A DNA stretch of 64,000 nucleotides from an uncultured Sanguibacteroides sp. (GCF_900543425.1 NZ_UQRQ01000003.1:133939-197938), one strand, 5' to 3'. Counted from the stretch's first letter, positions 36,250 to 46,494 are shown. The notes: generated by a model from the sequence alone, not told the origin. A program made the numbers and translations.

Positions 36250-36286
36250 GATCCCTTTTGGTACAATTGCGCAATATTTGCGTGTT

Positions 36287-36315
36287 CAAATATAGTAAAA
36301 TAATGTTTTGTCAAA
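36287..36315 (-). promoter_or_regulatory. Putative promoter of the AraC-type regulator
   Basis: On the minus strand TTTG (36312-36315), a 17-base spacer and TATATTTG (36287-36294) fit the Bacteroidetes promoter, 38 bases before the start codon. Confidence 0.5.
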
Positions 36316-36477
36316 CATTTTTTGGGAAATAGTATTGTGTTAAGCCGTAATGGGTACTAAATGATCCGAATCGAGCCTTCGATAAGTGGATTCGAAAGAA
36401 ATAGGATACATAATAGCATAAGAGAAAAATTATTTATATGAATAAAACTGAATCTGGAAAATAATTGTCAATTTTGT

Positions 36478-37077
36478 ATGATCAATTTCAATAATACCGA
36501 TATGAATGTAGAAAAATGGAGAGAAGAAGTAAAGAAGGCTTGTGAAGTACTGAAAGACGGGGGTGTGATTCTTTACCCGACGGATACGATTTGGGGAATC
36601 GGATGTGATGCGACAAATGATGAAGCTGTAAAACGGGTATATGAATTGAAAAAGCGGGAAGACAGTAAAGCGATGTTGGTTCTTTTGGATGATTTGGGTA
36701 AGTTGGCATCCTATGTGGATGTGCCGGATATTACTTATGATTTGTTGGAAGCTGCCGATCATCCGATGACGGTCATTTATCCGAATGCTAAAAATTTGGC
36801 AAAGGGACTGATTAGTGCGGACGGTACGATTGGCATTCGAATCACGAAAGAGATTTTTTCTCAAGCATTAGTAGCTCGCTTTCGTAAACCTGTTGTTTCT
36901 ACATCTGCCAACATCAGTGGAGCTCCCTCGCCTAAATGTTTTGCCGATATTAGCGATGAGGTAAAAAAATCAGTCGATTACGTGGTCGATTTTCGACAGG
37001 AGGAAACAACCAATCCTGCTCCCTCCAGTATTATTAAATTAGGGGTGGGAGGAGAGATACAGATTATCCGTAAATAA
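36478..37077 (+). CDS. tsaC: L-threonylcarbamoyladenylate synthase
   Basis: 199 residues of the YrdC/Sua5 core family. It makes threonylcarbamoyl-AMP from threonine, bicarbonate and ATP, the first step of t6A37 tRNA modification. Conserved features are GGVILYPTDTIWGIGCDA, KREDSKAMLVLL, TVIYPNAKNLAKG and the C-terminal PVVSTSANISGAPSP. The ATG at 36502 (MNVEKWREE) is an alternative start that fits the family better. The next gene, tsaB, belongs to the same pathway. Confidence 0.92.
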   Translation: MINFNNTDMNVEKWREEVKKACEVLKDGGVILYPTDTIWGIGCDATNDEAVKRVYELKKREDSKAMLVLLDDLGKLASYVDVPDITYDLLEAADHPMTVIYPNAKNLAKGLISADGTIGIRITKEIFSQALVARFRKPVVSTSANISGAPSPKCFADISDEVKKSVDYVVDFRQEETTNPAPSSIIKLGVGGEIQIIRK

Positions 37078-37095
37078 AGAATATAAATTTAGCTT

Positions 37096-37782
37096 ATGGC
37101 ATTGATTTTAAATATAGATACTTCCACGGAAATTTGTTCGGTGGCTATTGCCATGGATGGCAAATTGTTAGCTTTAAAAGAGAATGGCGAAGGATTGAAT
37201 CACTCTGTTTTGTTGGGTGTTTATGTAGACGAAATATTGAAAGAGAATGGAATCCAAGCCCAAGAGTTGGATGCCGTTGCTGTGAGTATGGGCCCCGGTT
37301 CTTATACCGGATTACGTATCGGTGTTTCGTTGGCTAAAGGGATATGTTTCGGAACGGGAAAACCTTTAATTGCTATAAGTACGTTGAAAGCTTTAGCTAT
37401 CTCTGTCGCCAGGGATATTGACGAAGAGGCTTTTTTTTGCCCGATGATAGACGCTCGTCGCATGGAAGTGTATTCGGCTATTTTTAATCGGAAAGGGGAA
37501 ACGATACGTGGGGTACAAGCAGAAATTATAGATTCATCTTCATTCGGAGACCTATTGTCCGATCATAAAATTTATTTCTTTGGAAACGGTAGTGGAAAGG
37601 TAAAAGAGGTAATTGTTCATCCCCATGCACGATTTGTGGATGAGGTAACTACTTCTGCCGTAAATATGATGCCTTTGGCAGAAGAGAAGTGGCGAGAAAA
37701 GGCCTTTGAAGACCTGGCTTACTTCGAGCCGTTTTACTTAAAAGATTTTATTGCTACCGTTCCCAAGAAAAAAGTGCTTTGA
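37096..37782 (+). CDS. tsaB: tRNA threonylcarbamoyladenosine biosynthesis protein TsaB
   Basis: 228 residues, ASKHA fold. It starts with LILNIDTSTEICSVAI and contains the family hallmark SMGPGSYTGLRIGVSLAKGIC. TsaB dimerises with the TsaD catalytic subunit for t6A transfer. The 18-base gap after tsaC implies one transcript; tsaD and tsaE are not in the window. Confidence 0.94.
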   Translation: MALILNIDTSTEICSVAIAMDGKLLALKENGEGLNHSVLLGVYVDEILKENGIQAQELDAVAVSMGPGSYTGLRIGVSLAKGICFGTGKPLIAISTLKALAISVARDIDEEAFFCPMIDARRMEVYSAIFNRKGETIRGVQAEIIDSSSFGDLLSDHKIYFFGNGSGKVKEVIVHPHARFVDEVTTSAVNMMPLAEEKWREKAFEDLAYFEPFYLKDFIATVPKKKVL

Positions 37783-37869
37783 ATGGGGTGGTTTTTTCTG
37801 TTTTTTTCGAATTTATTTTTTACAGGAAGTAAACCCAAATACTCGAAGATATGGAAAAATGGCTCGACT

Positions 37870-37901
37870 TTTGGTCGGTTGGGCTGATTTTCTTATATTT
37901 G
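37870..37901 (+). promoter_or_regulatory. Promoter of efp
   Basis: TTTG (37870-37873), a 20-base spacer and TATATTTG (37894-37901) match the Bacteroidetes consensus closely. The start codon is 41 bases downstream. Confidence 0.65.
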
Positions 37902-37942
37902 CACTCTAATTTCAATTATTAAAATTAAAAATTATTAGATAA

Positions 37943-38512
37943 ATGGCAACGACAGCTGATTTTAGAAATGGATTATGTATCGTTTTTAAGGACGATTTAT
38001 ATACCATTGTACAATTCCAACATGTAAAACCGGGTAAAGGACCCGCCTTCGTAAGGACGAAATTGAGAAATGTAAAAACAGGACGTGTTTTGGAGAATAC
38101 TTTTACTTCCGGAATAAAGATAGATGTAGCCCGTATAGAGAGGCGTCCCTATCAGTTTTTATATAAGGAGGGAGAGGATTATGTCATGATGCATGCGGAG
38201 ACTTACGACCAGATTAATATTTCTCAAGAGTTGATCAATGCTCCTCAATTTTTAAAAGAAGGAGATGCTGTTGAGATGGTCGTGCATGCCGATACGGAGA
38301 CTCCGTTGTATGTTGAGTTGTTGCCGAACGTTGTTTTGGAAGTGACTTATACGGAACCGGGCTTGAAGGGGGATACGGCTTCCTCCACGGCTTTGAAGGC
38401 TGCAGAGGTAGAGACCGGAGCCAAGGTGATGGTACCTCTTTTTATTAATACCGGGGAGAAGATACGCGTAAATACGCAAGACGGAACTTATGTAGAGCGT
38501 GTAAGGGAATAA
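37943..38512 (+). CDS. efp: Elongation factor P
   Basis: 189 residues, three beta-barrel domains. EF-P relieves ribosomes stalled at polyproline. The tip loop KPGKGPAF holds the lysine (Lys32) that is modified in many species. The C-terminal signature is [27 protein letters not shown]. It is monocistronic with its own promoter and terminator. Confidence 0.97.
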   Translation: MATTADFRNGLCIVFKDDLYTIVQFQHVKPGKGPAFVRTKLRNVKTGRVLENTFTSGIKIDVARIERRPYQFLYKEGEDYVMMHAETYDQINISQELINAPQFLKEGDAVEMVVHADTETPLYVELLPNVVLEVTYTEPGLKGDTASSTALKAAEVETGAKVMVPLFINTGEKIRVNTQDGTYVERVRE

Positions 38513-38536
38513 TGAGAAAAAGAGAATATATATAAG

Positions 38537-38563
38537 AGGCTATCCGGTTGGGTAGCCTTTTTT
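38537..38563 (+). terminator. Terminator of efp
   Basis: AGGCTATCC pairs with GGGTAGCCT (one wobble), with a 4-base loop, followed by six T. It lies 25 bases after the efp stop. Confidence 0.8.
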
Positions 38564-38619
38564 CGTGTTATTTCGAAAATTAAAAAAACGAAAGGGGGTA
38601 TGATTTAATCACAAATCAA

Positions 38620-39363
38620 TTATATGATAACATTACCCTGACTCTCTTTTTGAAGCTTTTGGATTGCTTTCTCCGCGGAGTTTTGTTCCGCTTCTTTTTT
38701 GGATGAACCCACACCCTTGCCGATTACTTCTTCTCCGACCGAAATCGTACAAACGAATTTGGAGCGACGATTTTTAAAAAGCTCTTCCGTGTGGATGCTC
38801 AGTTCTACTTTATTTTTTTGTCCCCACTCGATTAGCCGACTTTTGAAATTCTTATCGACGTATACTAAATCTTCCAAGTTTACATAGTGAGGAAAGATGT
38901 ATTGTTCGATAAAATCCTTTGTCTTGGCATATCCCTGATCGAGGTATATGGCTCCGGTGAAGGCTTCGAATACATCTCCGTATATGTGTTTGTTTTTCGA
39001 GATATCCGATTTGGCGATGACCTCTTTGCTTAATCCCATCTTTATGGCGATTTCGTTCAAGGACTCCCGGCTTACGATCTTGGAGCGTAGACGAGTTAAA
39101 AATCCTTCGTCTTTGTTCGGGAAGAATTTATAAAGAATTTCGGCCACAATAGCACCCAATACGGCATCGCCCAGAAACTCGAGGCGCTCGTAATTAAGGA
39201 TCGTTCCGCTTTTCGTGTACCTGGATGCAGATTTGTGTAATAAAGCAAGGTTATATAAACCTTTATTTTGAGGGATGAATCCCCATTCGTAAATAGACAA
39301 TCCATAAAACTTATCTTTACGATGCAGATATAGTTTTATGGATTGAATTATTTGCCTAATCAC
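38620..39363 (-). CDS. rnc: Ribonuclease III
   Basis: 247 residues. It cleaves double-stranded RNA in rRNA and mRNA processing. The catalytic signature ERLEFLGDAVLG is at 59-70 and the second acidic cluster is DVFEAFTGAIYLD. The C-terminal double-stranded-RNA-binding domain has KGVGSSKKEAEQNSAEKAI. It is third in the acpP-fabF-rnc run, an order conserved in Bacteroidetes and many other bacteria. Confidence 0.96.
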   Translation of the reverse strand: MIRQIIQSIKLYLHRKDKFYGLSIYEWGFIPQNKGLYNLALLHKSASRYTKSGTILNYERLEFLGDAVLGAIVAEILYKFFPNKDEGFLTRLRSKIVSRESLNEIAIKMGLSKEVIAKSDISKNKHIYGDVFEAFTGAIYLDQGYAKTKDFIEQYIFPHYVNLEDLVYVDKNFKSRLIEWGQKNKVELSIHTEELFKNRRSKFVCTISVGEEVIGKGVGSSKKEAEQNSAEKAIQKLQKESQGNVII

Positions 39364-39385
39364 TTTCCAACGTTTTAGTTAGTGA

Positions 39386-40630
39386 TTATTTTTTAAATAC
39401 AACACACGCATTGTGACCACCAAACCCGAAGGTGTTACTAATGGCAACATTTATTTTTCTTTCTTGAGCCTTATTAAATGTAAAATTCAATTTCGGATCC
39501 AGTTCCGGATCCAGACTCTGGAAATTAATGGTTGGAGGAACAATGTCGTTTTTCACGGCCAAGACACAAGCGATTGCTTCGATGGCACCGGCGGCGCCCA
39601 ATAAATGTCCGGTCATTGACTTGGTAGAACTGATATTCAGCTGATAAGCGTGTTCTCCAAATGCTTTAAGGATAGCCTTAGGTTCTGCTATATCCCCTAA
39701 TCCTGTAGATGTTCCGTGTACATTGATGTAATCGACATCTTTGGGAGTTAGGCCTGCATCTTCGAGAGCGGATTTCATCACGTCTCCGGCTCCTTCTCCT
39801 TCCGGATCGGGGGCTGTCATATGATAGGCATCGCAATTCATTCCTGCTCCTACAAGTTCTGCATAGATTTTAGCTCCTCTCTTTATGGCGTGCTCGTATT
39901 CTTCAACGATTAGTGCGGCACCACCTTCTCCCAATACGAATCCGTCGCGATCCACGTCAAACGGACGGGAAGCGCTTTTCGGGTCATCATTACGGGTAGA
40001 TATGGCTTTCATGGCGTTGAAACCTCCAACACCGGGAACAGTTATTGCAGCTTCAGATCCGCCGGCAATAATCACGTTTGCTTTTCCTAATCGAATAAGG
40101 TTTAATGCATCTACTAAAGAATGAGCCGATGATGCACAAGCAGAGACCGTCGTATAGTTCGGGCCCTTTAGACCGTGTTCTATAGCAATCATTCCTCCTG
40201 CCATATTGGCAATCATCTTAGGAATAAAGAAAGGGTTGAATCTGGGTGTACCGTCTCCGATGGCAAATGTTTTACATTCCTCGTAGAATGTTTCCAATCC
40301 ACCGATACCTGCGCCCCAGATTACACCAACTCTTTTCTTATCTTCTACGGATAGATCAAGTCCTGAATCCTTAATTGCTTCCCGGGCTGCGATAAGACCG
40401 AATTGCGTGTAAAGATCCATTTTACGGACATCCTTTTTGTCGAAATGTTCCGTGGGCTCGTAGTTTTTTACTTCACATGCGAATTGCGTGCGAAATTTAG
40501 ATGCATCAAAACGAGTAATAGGACCGGCGCCACTGACGCCATTTTTCAAATTGTCCCAAAATTCGGACACCGTGTGACCGAGAGGATTGATCGTTCCAAG
40601 ACCTGTAATTACTACTCGTTTGAGGTTCAT
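39386..40630 (-). CDS. fabF: 3-Oxoacyl-ACP synthase II
   Basis: 414 residues, condensing-enzyme fold for fatty-acid elongation. The catalytic triad is visible as VSACASSAHSL (Cys), NVHGTSTGLGD (His) and STKSMTGHLLGAAGA (Lys, His region). It follows acpP by 15 bases, and rnc follows after 22 bases. Confidence 0.97.
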   Translation of the reverse strand: MNLKRVVITGLGTINPLGHTVSEFWDNLKNGVSGAGPITRFDASKFRTQFACEVKNYEPTEHFDKKDVRKMDLYTQFGLIAAREAIKDSGLDLSVEDKKRVGVIWGAGIGGLETFYEECKTFAIGDGTPRFNPFFIPKMIANMAGGMIAIEHGLKGPNYTTVSACASSAHSLVDALNLIRLGKANVIIAGGSEAAITVPGVGGFNAMKAISTRNDDPKSASRPFDVDRDGFVLGEGGAALIVEEYEHAIKRGAKIYAELVGAGMNCDAYHMTAPDPEGEGAGDVMKSALEDAGLTPKDVDYINVHGTSTGLGDIAEPKAILKAFGEHAYQLNISSTKSMTGHLLGAAGAIEAIACVLAVKNDIVPPTINFQSLDPELDPKLNFTFNKAQERKINVAISNTFGFGGHNACVVFKK

Positions 40631-40645
40631 AAAATCAATATTAAA

Positions 40646-40882
40646 TTACTGAGCGTTAGCTTCAACATAAGCAATAGCATCGCCTACAGTAGCAATCTTC
40701 TCTGCTTGATCGTCCGGGATAGTGATGTTGAATTCTTTTTCCAATTCCATGATCAACTCTACCGTATCCAAAGAGTCTGCTCCAAGATCATTCGTAAATG
40801 TTGCGCTTGGTGTAACTTCGGATTCATCAACTCCTAATTTATCAACGATAATAGCTTTCACTCTGTTTGTAATGTCAGACAT
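40646..40882 (-). CDS. acpP: Acyl carrier protein
   Basis: 78 residues, acidic. The phosphopantetheine attachment site [17 protein letters not shown] has Ser37. It carries growing fatty-acyl chains and is first in the acpP-fabF-rnc operon. A -7 element and a small hairpin lie in its leader. Confidence 0.98.
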   Translation of the reverse strand: MSDITNRVKAIIVDKLGVDESEVTPSATFTNDLGADSLDTVELIMELEKEFNITIPDDQAEKIATVGDAIAYVEANAQ

Positions 40883-40923
40883 AACTTTAAATTTTAATTA
40901 GACATTTTTTAATTTCACACTAA

Positions 40924-40939
40924 ACGCCCTCATGGGCGT
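40924..40939 (-). other. Small hairpin in the acpP leader
   Basis: ACGCCC and GGGCGT form a 6-bp GC-rich stem with a TCAT loop, 41 bases before the acpP start and just downstream of the promoter. It may be a 5' stabiliser of this highly expressed mRNA. Confidence 0.4.
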
Positions 40940-40962
40940 ACATAACTCTCAAAGTTCGGTGG

Positions 40963-40992
40963 CAAAGTTAGAGAATTTATTTTTCCTAGAAA
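40963..40992 (-). promoter_or_regulatory. Putative promoter of acpP-fabF-rnc
   Basis: On the minus strand TTTC (40989-40992), an 18-base spacer and TAACTTTG (40963-40970) approximate the TTTG / TAnnTTTG consensus. Confidence 0.5.
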
Positions 40993-41053
40993 ATTTTTTT
41001 GCTTGAATAAAGTTTTATTATCTTTATGGCTTTGATTCTTAATTGATTACATC

Positions 41054-41620
41054 ATGAATAAAATAGCAATATTTGCCTCTGGTTCAGGGTCTAACGCTGA
41101 AAATATCATTAAATTTTTCAAAAATGATCCGCGAAATAGCGTGATCGGTGTGTTTTGTAACAGGCCGGATGCCTTTGTTTTGGAGAGAGCGAAACGTTTA
41201 GATATACCAGCCTTTGTTTTTAATAGAGAAGATTTTTACCAGTCGGATCGTATCTTGTCGCAACTGAATGAGTTAGGTGTCGATTTGATCGTTTTGGCCG
41301 GTTTTTTGTGGAAGGTTCCCGAGGCCATTATCGATGCCTATGATCACCGGATTATCAATATTCATCCGGCTCTTCTACCCGACTATGGCGGTAAGGGGAT
41401 GTATGGAATGCATGTGCACGAGTCCGTAATTGCCGCCGGAGAAAAGGAGAGCGGCATCACAATTCATTATGTGAATAATCATTATGATGAGGGAGCCGCT
41501 ATTTTCCAGGCAAGATGTGAAGTTACTCCTGAAGATACGCCGGATTCGTTAGCTGCCAAAGTACATAATTTGGAATACGAGTATTTTCCGAAAGTGGTAA
41601 AACAGGTATTGGAGAAATAA
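41054..41620 (+). CDS. purN: Phosphoribosylglycinamide formyltransferase
   Basis: 188 residues. It transfers a formyl group from 10-formyl-THF to GAR in purine synthesis. The motifs are ASGSGSNAENIIKFF (phosphate loop), NIHPALLPDYGGKGMYGMHVHESVI (catalytic Asn/His) and SGITIHYVNNHYDEG. It is divergent from acpP. The following protease gene starts 50 bases later and is unrelated. Confidence 0.95.
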   Translation: MNKIAIFASGSGSNAENIIKFFKNDPRNSVIGVFCNRPDAFVLERAKRLDIPAFVFNREDFYQSDRILSQLNELGVDLIVLAGFLWKVPEAIIDAYDHRIINIHPALLPDYGGKGMYGMHVHESVIAAGEKESGITIHYVNNHYDEGAAIFQARCEVTPEDTPDSLAAKVHNLEYEYFPKVVKQVLEK

Positions 41621-41670
41621 CGATTCTTCTGGTAAGTATGGAAAGAATGTATATGGTTTATTGTTTTTGA

Positions 41671-44600
41671 ATGATGAAAAAAAGTATTGTTTTATTTTTA
41701 GGAATCTTTTTGGGTTGCCTGTCATTGAGGGCAGAAGAGGCTCGTCTATTGCGTTTCCCTCATAGTGTCGGGGATAAGGTCGTTTTTGCATATGCCGGAG
41801 ATTTGTATTCGGTGCCTGTGTCGGGAGGGGTTGCCCGCCGTTTGACTTCTCACGTGGGATATGAAATGTTTCCCCGGATTTCTCCTGATGGTAAATATAT
41901 CGCTTTCACGGGGCAATACGACGGAAATACGGAAGTGTTCGTTATTCCGGTTGAAGGAGGAGAACCGAGACGTCTGACCTATTCCGCTACGTTGAGCCGG
42001 GATGACTTGGGGGATCGGATGGGACCTAATAATATCGTGATCGGATGGACTCCGGATAGTAAGCGTATTTTATATCGTTCCAGGCAATACACGTTTAACG
42101 ATTTTACCGGGCAATTATTCACGGTACCTGTTACGGGAGGAATGCCGACGGAGATCCCGTTGGTGAACGGAGGGTTTGCTTCTTTTTCTCCTGATGGAAA
42201 AAAATTGGCTTATAATTATATTTTTCGGGAATTTCGAACCTGGAAAAGATACGAAGGCGGAATGGCCGATGATATCCGGATTTTTGATTTCTCCACGAAA
42301 AAATCTAAAAAAATAACTCACGATGTGAGACAAGATATTATCCCCATGTGGTCTCCTGGCGGAAACGAGATATATTATATTTCAGATCGGGACGATATCA
42401 TGAATCTTTACGTTTACAATATAAAGACAAAAGAGACTCGCCAGTTGACTTTTTATAAAGATTACGATATAAAATTTCCGGCAATAGGAGATAAAACGAT
42501 CGTTTATGAACAAGGAGGGTACATTTATCGTTACGATTTGGAAAACGGTAAAAACGAACGGATAAAAATTATTATCGATAATGATCAGGTTTATTCGCGT
42601 CCGGAATGGAAAAATGTAAGCGATCAGATCAATTACCGGGCTCCTTCTCCTGACGGACAAAGAGTTTTGGTTTCTGCAAGAGGAGATATTTTTTCACTTC
42701 CGGTAAAAGAGGGTATTACTTATAATTTGACGAACTCTTCCGATGCCAATGACCGGATGGGGGCTTGGTCTCCTGACGGGAAATACATAAGTTATATATC
42801 CGATAAAGAAGGCGAATTTTCGATCTATCTTCGGGAGGTTGCGACTGGCAAAGAAAAAAGATTGATAGATGATTTTAAAGGATATATATTTAATTACAAA
42901 TGGTCTCCTGATTCCCGTTCTATTTTATGGAGTGATAAAAGGAATACCTTAAATATCTCAGATGTTTCTACCGGTAAGAGGGAGATCATTGAAACTTCTC
43001 CCATTCGTCCGTTGACGAGTTTCAATTGGTCTCCGGATAGTAAATACATTACTTATGTACGTCCCGGAAAAGCGGTAGATCATATTATGATATACGAGTT
43101 GGCCGGTAAGCAAAAGCATCAAATAACAGACGATTGGTATGGGGTGAGTTCACCAAATTTCAGTCGCGACGGAAAATATCTTTTGTTCGTTTCTGCCCGT
43201 TCTTTCTCTCCCTCTTACGGACGCACGGAGTGGAACCATATTTATCGGGAGATGAATAAGGTTTATCTTTTGCCCTTGGTGAAAGAGGCTTGGATTCCTT
43301 TTTCTCCTAAAAATGACGGCATGTCAGAAGAGAAAAAAACGGAGAGCAAAGGAAAAGAGACAAAAGAGAGTGGCTATGACTTTACGGATATAAACCGTCG
43401 TTTGATCGAATTACCGGTTTTACCGGCCGATCATTACCGGAATTTGCATATGATCGGTAATTATGTCTATTACGATCGGGGAGGTAATACGATGGTGTAT
43501 GATTTGACGGGTAAAAATGAATCTTCCCTCGGTGGACAAATTGTTTTCAGTCCGGGGTATGATAAGGCATTAGGAGTTGTCGGACAGGCTTTTCAGGTCA
43601 TTGATTTACCGGCGACCTCTCTTTCCGTGGGAAGTGGAATCTCGACGGGCGATGTTAAAAAACGGATTAATTATCATGAAGAGTGGATGCAAATTTATAA
43701 CGAGACCTGGCGTCAAATGAGGGATTTCTTTTATGCTAACAATATGCACGGGGTGGATTGGAATAAGGTATATGAAAAGTATAAAGTATTGGTACCTTAT
43801 GTTAACCACCGAACGGATTTGACTTATCTGATCGGAGAGATGATCGGAGAATTGAACGTGGGGCATGCTTATTCGATAAACGGCAGGCATCCTGAACCGG
43901 AACGAATTAAGATGGGTTTGTTGGGAGCAACCTTCAAAAAGGATAAATCCGGTTACTTCCAAGTAGAGAAAATCATTGAAGGAGCCAACTGGAGTGCTTC
44001 GACCCGTTCGCCTTTGACCATGCCGGGAGTGGACGTCCGGGAGGGGGATTATTTGATTGCAATCAATGGAAAATCTTTACAGGAGACCGATAATTTATTT
44101 ACCGAATTGATCGATATGGCCGGAAAAACGGTTGAATTGGAAGTGAATTCGAAACCTTCCGCCACGGGCGCTCGTCGGGTTTTAGTGACACCCTTGTCGG
44201 ATGAGTCGAAATTGTATTATTATCATTGGGTACAGAATAATATAAAAAAAGTAGAAGAAGCAACGAATGGAGAGGTAGGTTATATCCATATCCCGGATAT
44301 GGGAACGGAAGGTTTGAATGAATTCGTGAAACACTATTATCCTCAATTGCAAAAAAAGGCTTTGATTATCGATGACCGTGGAAACGGGGGAGGAAATGTT
44401 TCACCCATGATTATCGAGCGTTTGATGCGTACGCCGACTTATTTTACGATGCATACGAATCAAAAGGAGGGATCGGTAAATCCGGTCGGGACATTTATTG
44501 GTCCCAAGGTATTGTTGGTGAACGAATATTCCGCTTCTGACGGAGATTTGTTTCCTTATCGATTTAAATACAATAAATTGGGTACCGTTATCGGGCGACG

Positions 44601-44886
44601 CACATGGGGAGGAGTGGTAGGATATAGCGGAACGGTTCCGGTTGTGGATGGAGGGGCGATTGTGACTCCTTCTTATGCTCCTTTTGCTGTCGACGGGAGT
44701 GGCTTTATTATCGAAGGAACCGGTGTTACTCCTCATCTGGATTTGGAAAACGATCCTTACCAAGAGTATATTGGCCGTGATCAACAATTGGAAAAGGCAA
44801 TAGAGATTATTTTAGAGCAATTAAAAACAGCGAAAACATCGATACCGCCTATTCCTGCCTTCCCGGATAAATCGGGAAAGAACTGA
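41671..44886 (+). CDS. Tricorn-like S41-family protease
   Basis: 1071 residues with an N-terminal signal peptide (MMKKSIVLFLGIFLGCLSLRA; either cleaved after LRA or lipidated at Cys16). Residues ~25-600 form repeated beta-propeller blades with the TolB/WD-like SPDGKYIAF, SPDSRSILW type of motif. After a charged linker (~545-565) come the tricorn core, a PDZ domain (~735-830) and the S41 peptidase domain. Catalytic candidates are GHAYSINGRHPE, YSASDGDLF (nucleophilic Ser) and EGTGVTPH. Such proteins degrade oligopeptides; with a signal peptide it should act in the periplasm. Confidence 0.9.
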   Translation: MMKKSIVLFLGIFLGCLSLRAEEARLLRFPHSVGDKVVFAYAGDLYSVPVSGGVARRLTSHVGYEMFPRISPDGKYIAFTGQYDGNTEVFVIPVEGGEPRRLTYSATLSRDDLGDRMGPNNIVIGWTPDSKRILYRSRQYTFNDFTGQLFTVPVTGGMPTEIPLVNGGFASFSPDGKKLAYNYIFREFRTWKRYEGGMADDIRIFDFSTKKSKKITHDVRQDIIPMWSPGGNEIYYISDRDDIMNLYVYNIKTKETRQLTFYKDYDIKFPAIGDKTIVYEQGGYIYRYDLENGKNERIKIIIDNDQVYSRPEWKNVSDQINYRAPSPDGQRVLVSARGDIFSLPVKEGITYNLTNSSDANDRMGAWSPDGKYISYISDKEGEFSIYLREVATGKEKRLIDDFKGYIFNYKWSPDSRSILWSDKRNTLNISDVSTGKREIIETSPIRPLTSFNWSPDSKYITYVRPGKAVDHIMIYELAGKQKHQITDDWYGVSSPNFSRDGKYLLFVSARSFSPSYGRTEWNHIYREMNKVYLLPLVKEAWIPFSPKNDGMSEEKKTESKGKETKESGYDFTDINRRLIELPVLPADHYRNLHMIGNYVYYDRGGNTMVYDLTGKNESSLGGQIVFSPGYDKALGVVGQAFQVIDLPATSLSVGSGISTGDVKKRINYHEEWMQIYNETWRQMRDFFYANNMHGVDWNKVYEKYKVLVPYVNHRTDLTYLIGEMIGELNVGHAYSINGRHPEPERIKMGLLGATFKKDKSGYFQVEKIIEGANWSASTRSPLTMPGVDVREGDYLIAINGKSLQETDNLFTELIDMAGKTVELEVNSKPSATGARRVLVTPLSDESKLYYYHWVQNNIKKVEEATNGEVGYIHIPDMGTEGLNEFVKHYYPQLQKKALIIDDRGNGGGNVSPMIIERLMRTPTYFTMHTNQKEGSVNPVGTFIGPKVLLVNEYSASDGDLFPYRFKYNKLGTVIGRRTWGGVVGYSGTVPVVDGGAIVTPSYAPFAVDGSGFIIEGTGVTPHLDLENDPYQEYIGRDQQLEKAIEIILEQLKTAKTSIPPIPAFPDKSGKN

Positions 44887-44925
44887 GACGGATCGGGAAC
44901 TTTTTTAAAGTTTCGATAGGTAAGA

Positions 44926-46338
44926 ATGAAAGGGGAGATTTTTATGGGAACTGAAGAGGTCAAAATGGACGGGCTTCCATTACCGAAACGTTATGGAGCC
45001 ATAATGGCCATTGCTTTGGGAATTACCGTCTCTGTTTTAGACGGAACAATCGCGAATGTCGCTCTTCCTACTATCGCGCAGGATTTGCAGGCCACGCCGT
45101 CTATGTCCATATGGGTTGTGAACGCTTATCAGTTGGCCATCGTGGTTTCGTTACTCTCTCTTTCCTCTTTGGGGGATATATGGGATTACCGTAAAGTCTA
45201 TATAAGCGGCCTGTTTTTATTCAGTTTCACTTCGTTGGCTTGTGCACTTTCCAATTCATTGTGGACATTAACGATTGCTCGTGTTTTTCAGGGGTTTGGA
45301 GCTGCTGCTATTACGAGTGTGAATACCTCGTTGATTCGTATTATTTATCCCCAGCGTATTTTAGGCCGGGGGATGGGAATAAACGCTTTGGTGGTTGCGG
45401 TTTCCGCTGCTGCGGGGCCCACGATTGCTGCCGGGATTCTTTCCATCGCTTCCTGGCCTTGGTTGTTTGCGATCAATGTCCCGATAGGGATTGTCGCTTT
45501 AATCTTAAGCTATAAATTCCTGCCGTTTAATCCGGTGCGAGTGGAGGGACGGCGTTTTGACTGGATGAGCGGGTGGATGAATGCTTTGACGTTCGGGTTG
45601 TTGATATCGGCGATAGAAGGGTATGCTCACGGTATCGATTCCATGTATATCATTTTGGGACTGGCGGTTATGCTGATCGTTGGTTTTTTCTTTGTACGTC
45701 GTCAGTTGAATCAGACTTATCCGCTATTACCCGTGGATTTGCTGCGTATCCCTATTTTTGCTCTCTCTGTCGGGACGTCGATATGTTCTTTTACTGCCCA
45801 GATGCTGGCCATGGTTTCTCTGCCTTTTTTCTTACAGAACGCCTTAGGGAGAGACGAGGTAATAACGGGTTTGTTATTAACTCCCTGGCCTTTGGCGACT
45901 ATGTTGGCGGCTCCGCTTGCCGGTCGATTGATTGAACGTATTCACGCGGGTTTATTGGGTGGGATAGGATTGACCTTGTTTGCTTGCGGATTATTTCTTT
46001 TGGCCACCTTACCCGAGGTCCCGACGAATGCGGGGATTATCTGGCGAATGGCCTTGTGCGGGGCTGGTTTTGGCTTATTTCAGACGCCGAATAACAGTAT
46101 TCTTATTTTATCGGCTCCCCGGCAACGTAGCGGAGGAGCAAGCGGCATGTTAGGTACTTCCCGTCTCTTGGGACAGACTTCCGGAGCTTCTTTAGTTGCT
46201 TTGATGTTTGCTTTGTTCCCGCATAATGGGACTCATGCGGCGCTTTATCTGGGAGGAGCCTTTGCCGCACTTGCCGCTATCGTGAGTTTTTCCAGAATAT
46301 CTTTGCCCGAACCCGGAGATTTGAGTAAAAGAAAATAA
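44926..46338 (+). CDS. MFS multidrug exporter of the DHA2 (14-helix) type
   Basis: 470 residues, about 14 membrane helices. DHA2 signatures are VLDGTIANVALPTIAQDL, the helix with WVVNAYQLA and the motif GxGAAAITSVNTSLI near VFQGFGAAAI. Likely a proton-driven exporter of toxic compounds (EmrB/QacA group). The ATG at 44944 (MGTEEVKMDG) is preceded by AAGGGGAG and may be the true start. The gene follows the protease by 39 bases. Confidence 0.88.
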   Translation: MKGEIFMGTEEVKMDGLPLPKRYGAIMAIALGITVSVLDGTIANVALPTIAQDLQATPSMSIWVVNAYQLAIVVSLLSLSSLGDIWDYRKVYISGLFLFSFTSLACALSNSLWTLTIARVFQGFGAAAITSVNTSLIRIIYPQRILGRGMGINALVVAVSAAAGPTIAAGILSIASWPWLFAINVPIGIVALILSYKFLPFNPVRVEGRRFDWMSGWMNALTFGLLISAIEGYAHGIDSMYIILGLAVMLIVGFFFVRRQLNQTYPLLPVDLLRIPIFALSVGTSICSFTAQMLAMVSLPFFLQNALGRDEVITGLLLTPWPLATMLAAPLAGRLIERIHAGLLGGIGLTLFACGLFLLATLPEVPTNAGIIWRMALCGAGFGLFQTPNNSILILSAPRQRSGGASGMLGTSRLLGQTSGASLVALMFALFPHNGTHAALYLGGAFAALAAIVSFSRISLPEPGDLSKRK

Positions 46339-46494
46339 AGGGTAAGACCGGGTAGGAGGTGTGGAAAACTTTAGAGCTGTTTTTCTATTTTTAATGATCG
46401 TTCTCAAGAGATTATTCCTTACCTTTGTTTGAATATGAATCAACGGAATTTCTGTTTGATGATGGTGTTTTGTTTAATTTTTAGCGTATAACAT

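Noticed and set aside
36361..36394. Small inverted words (TTCGATAAGTGGATTCGAA) upstream of tsaC
   Set aside because: The pairing is too short and imperfect to call an operator.
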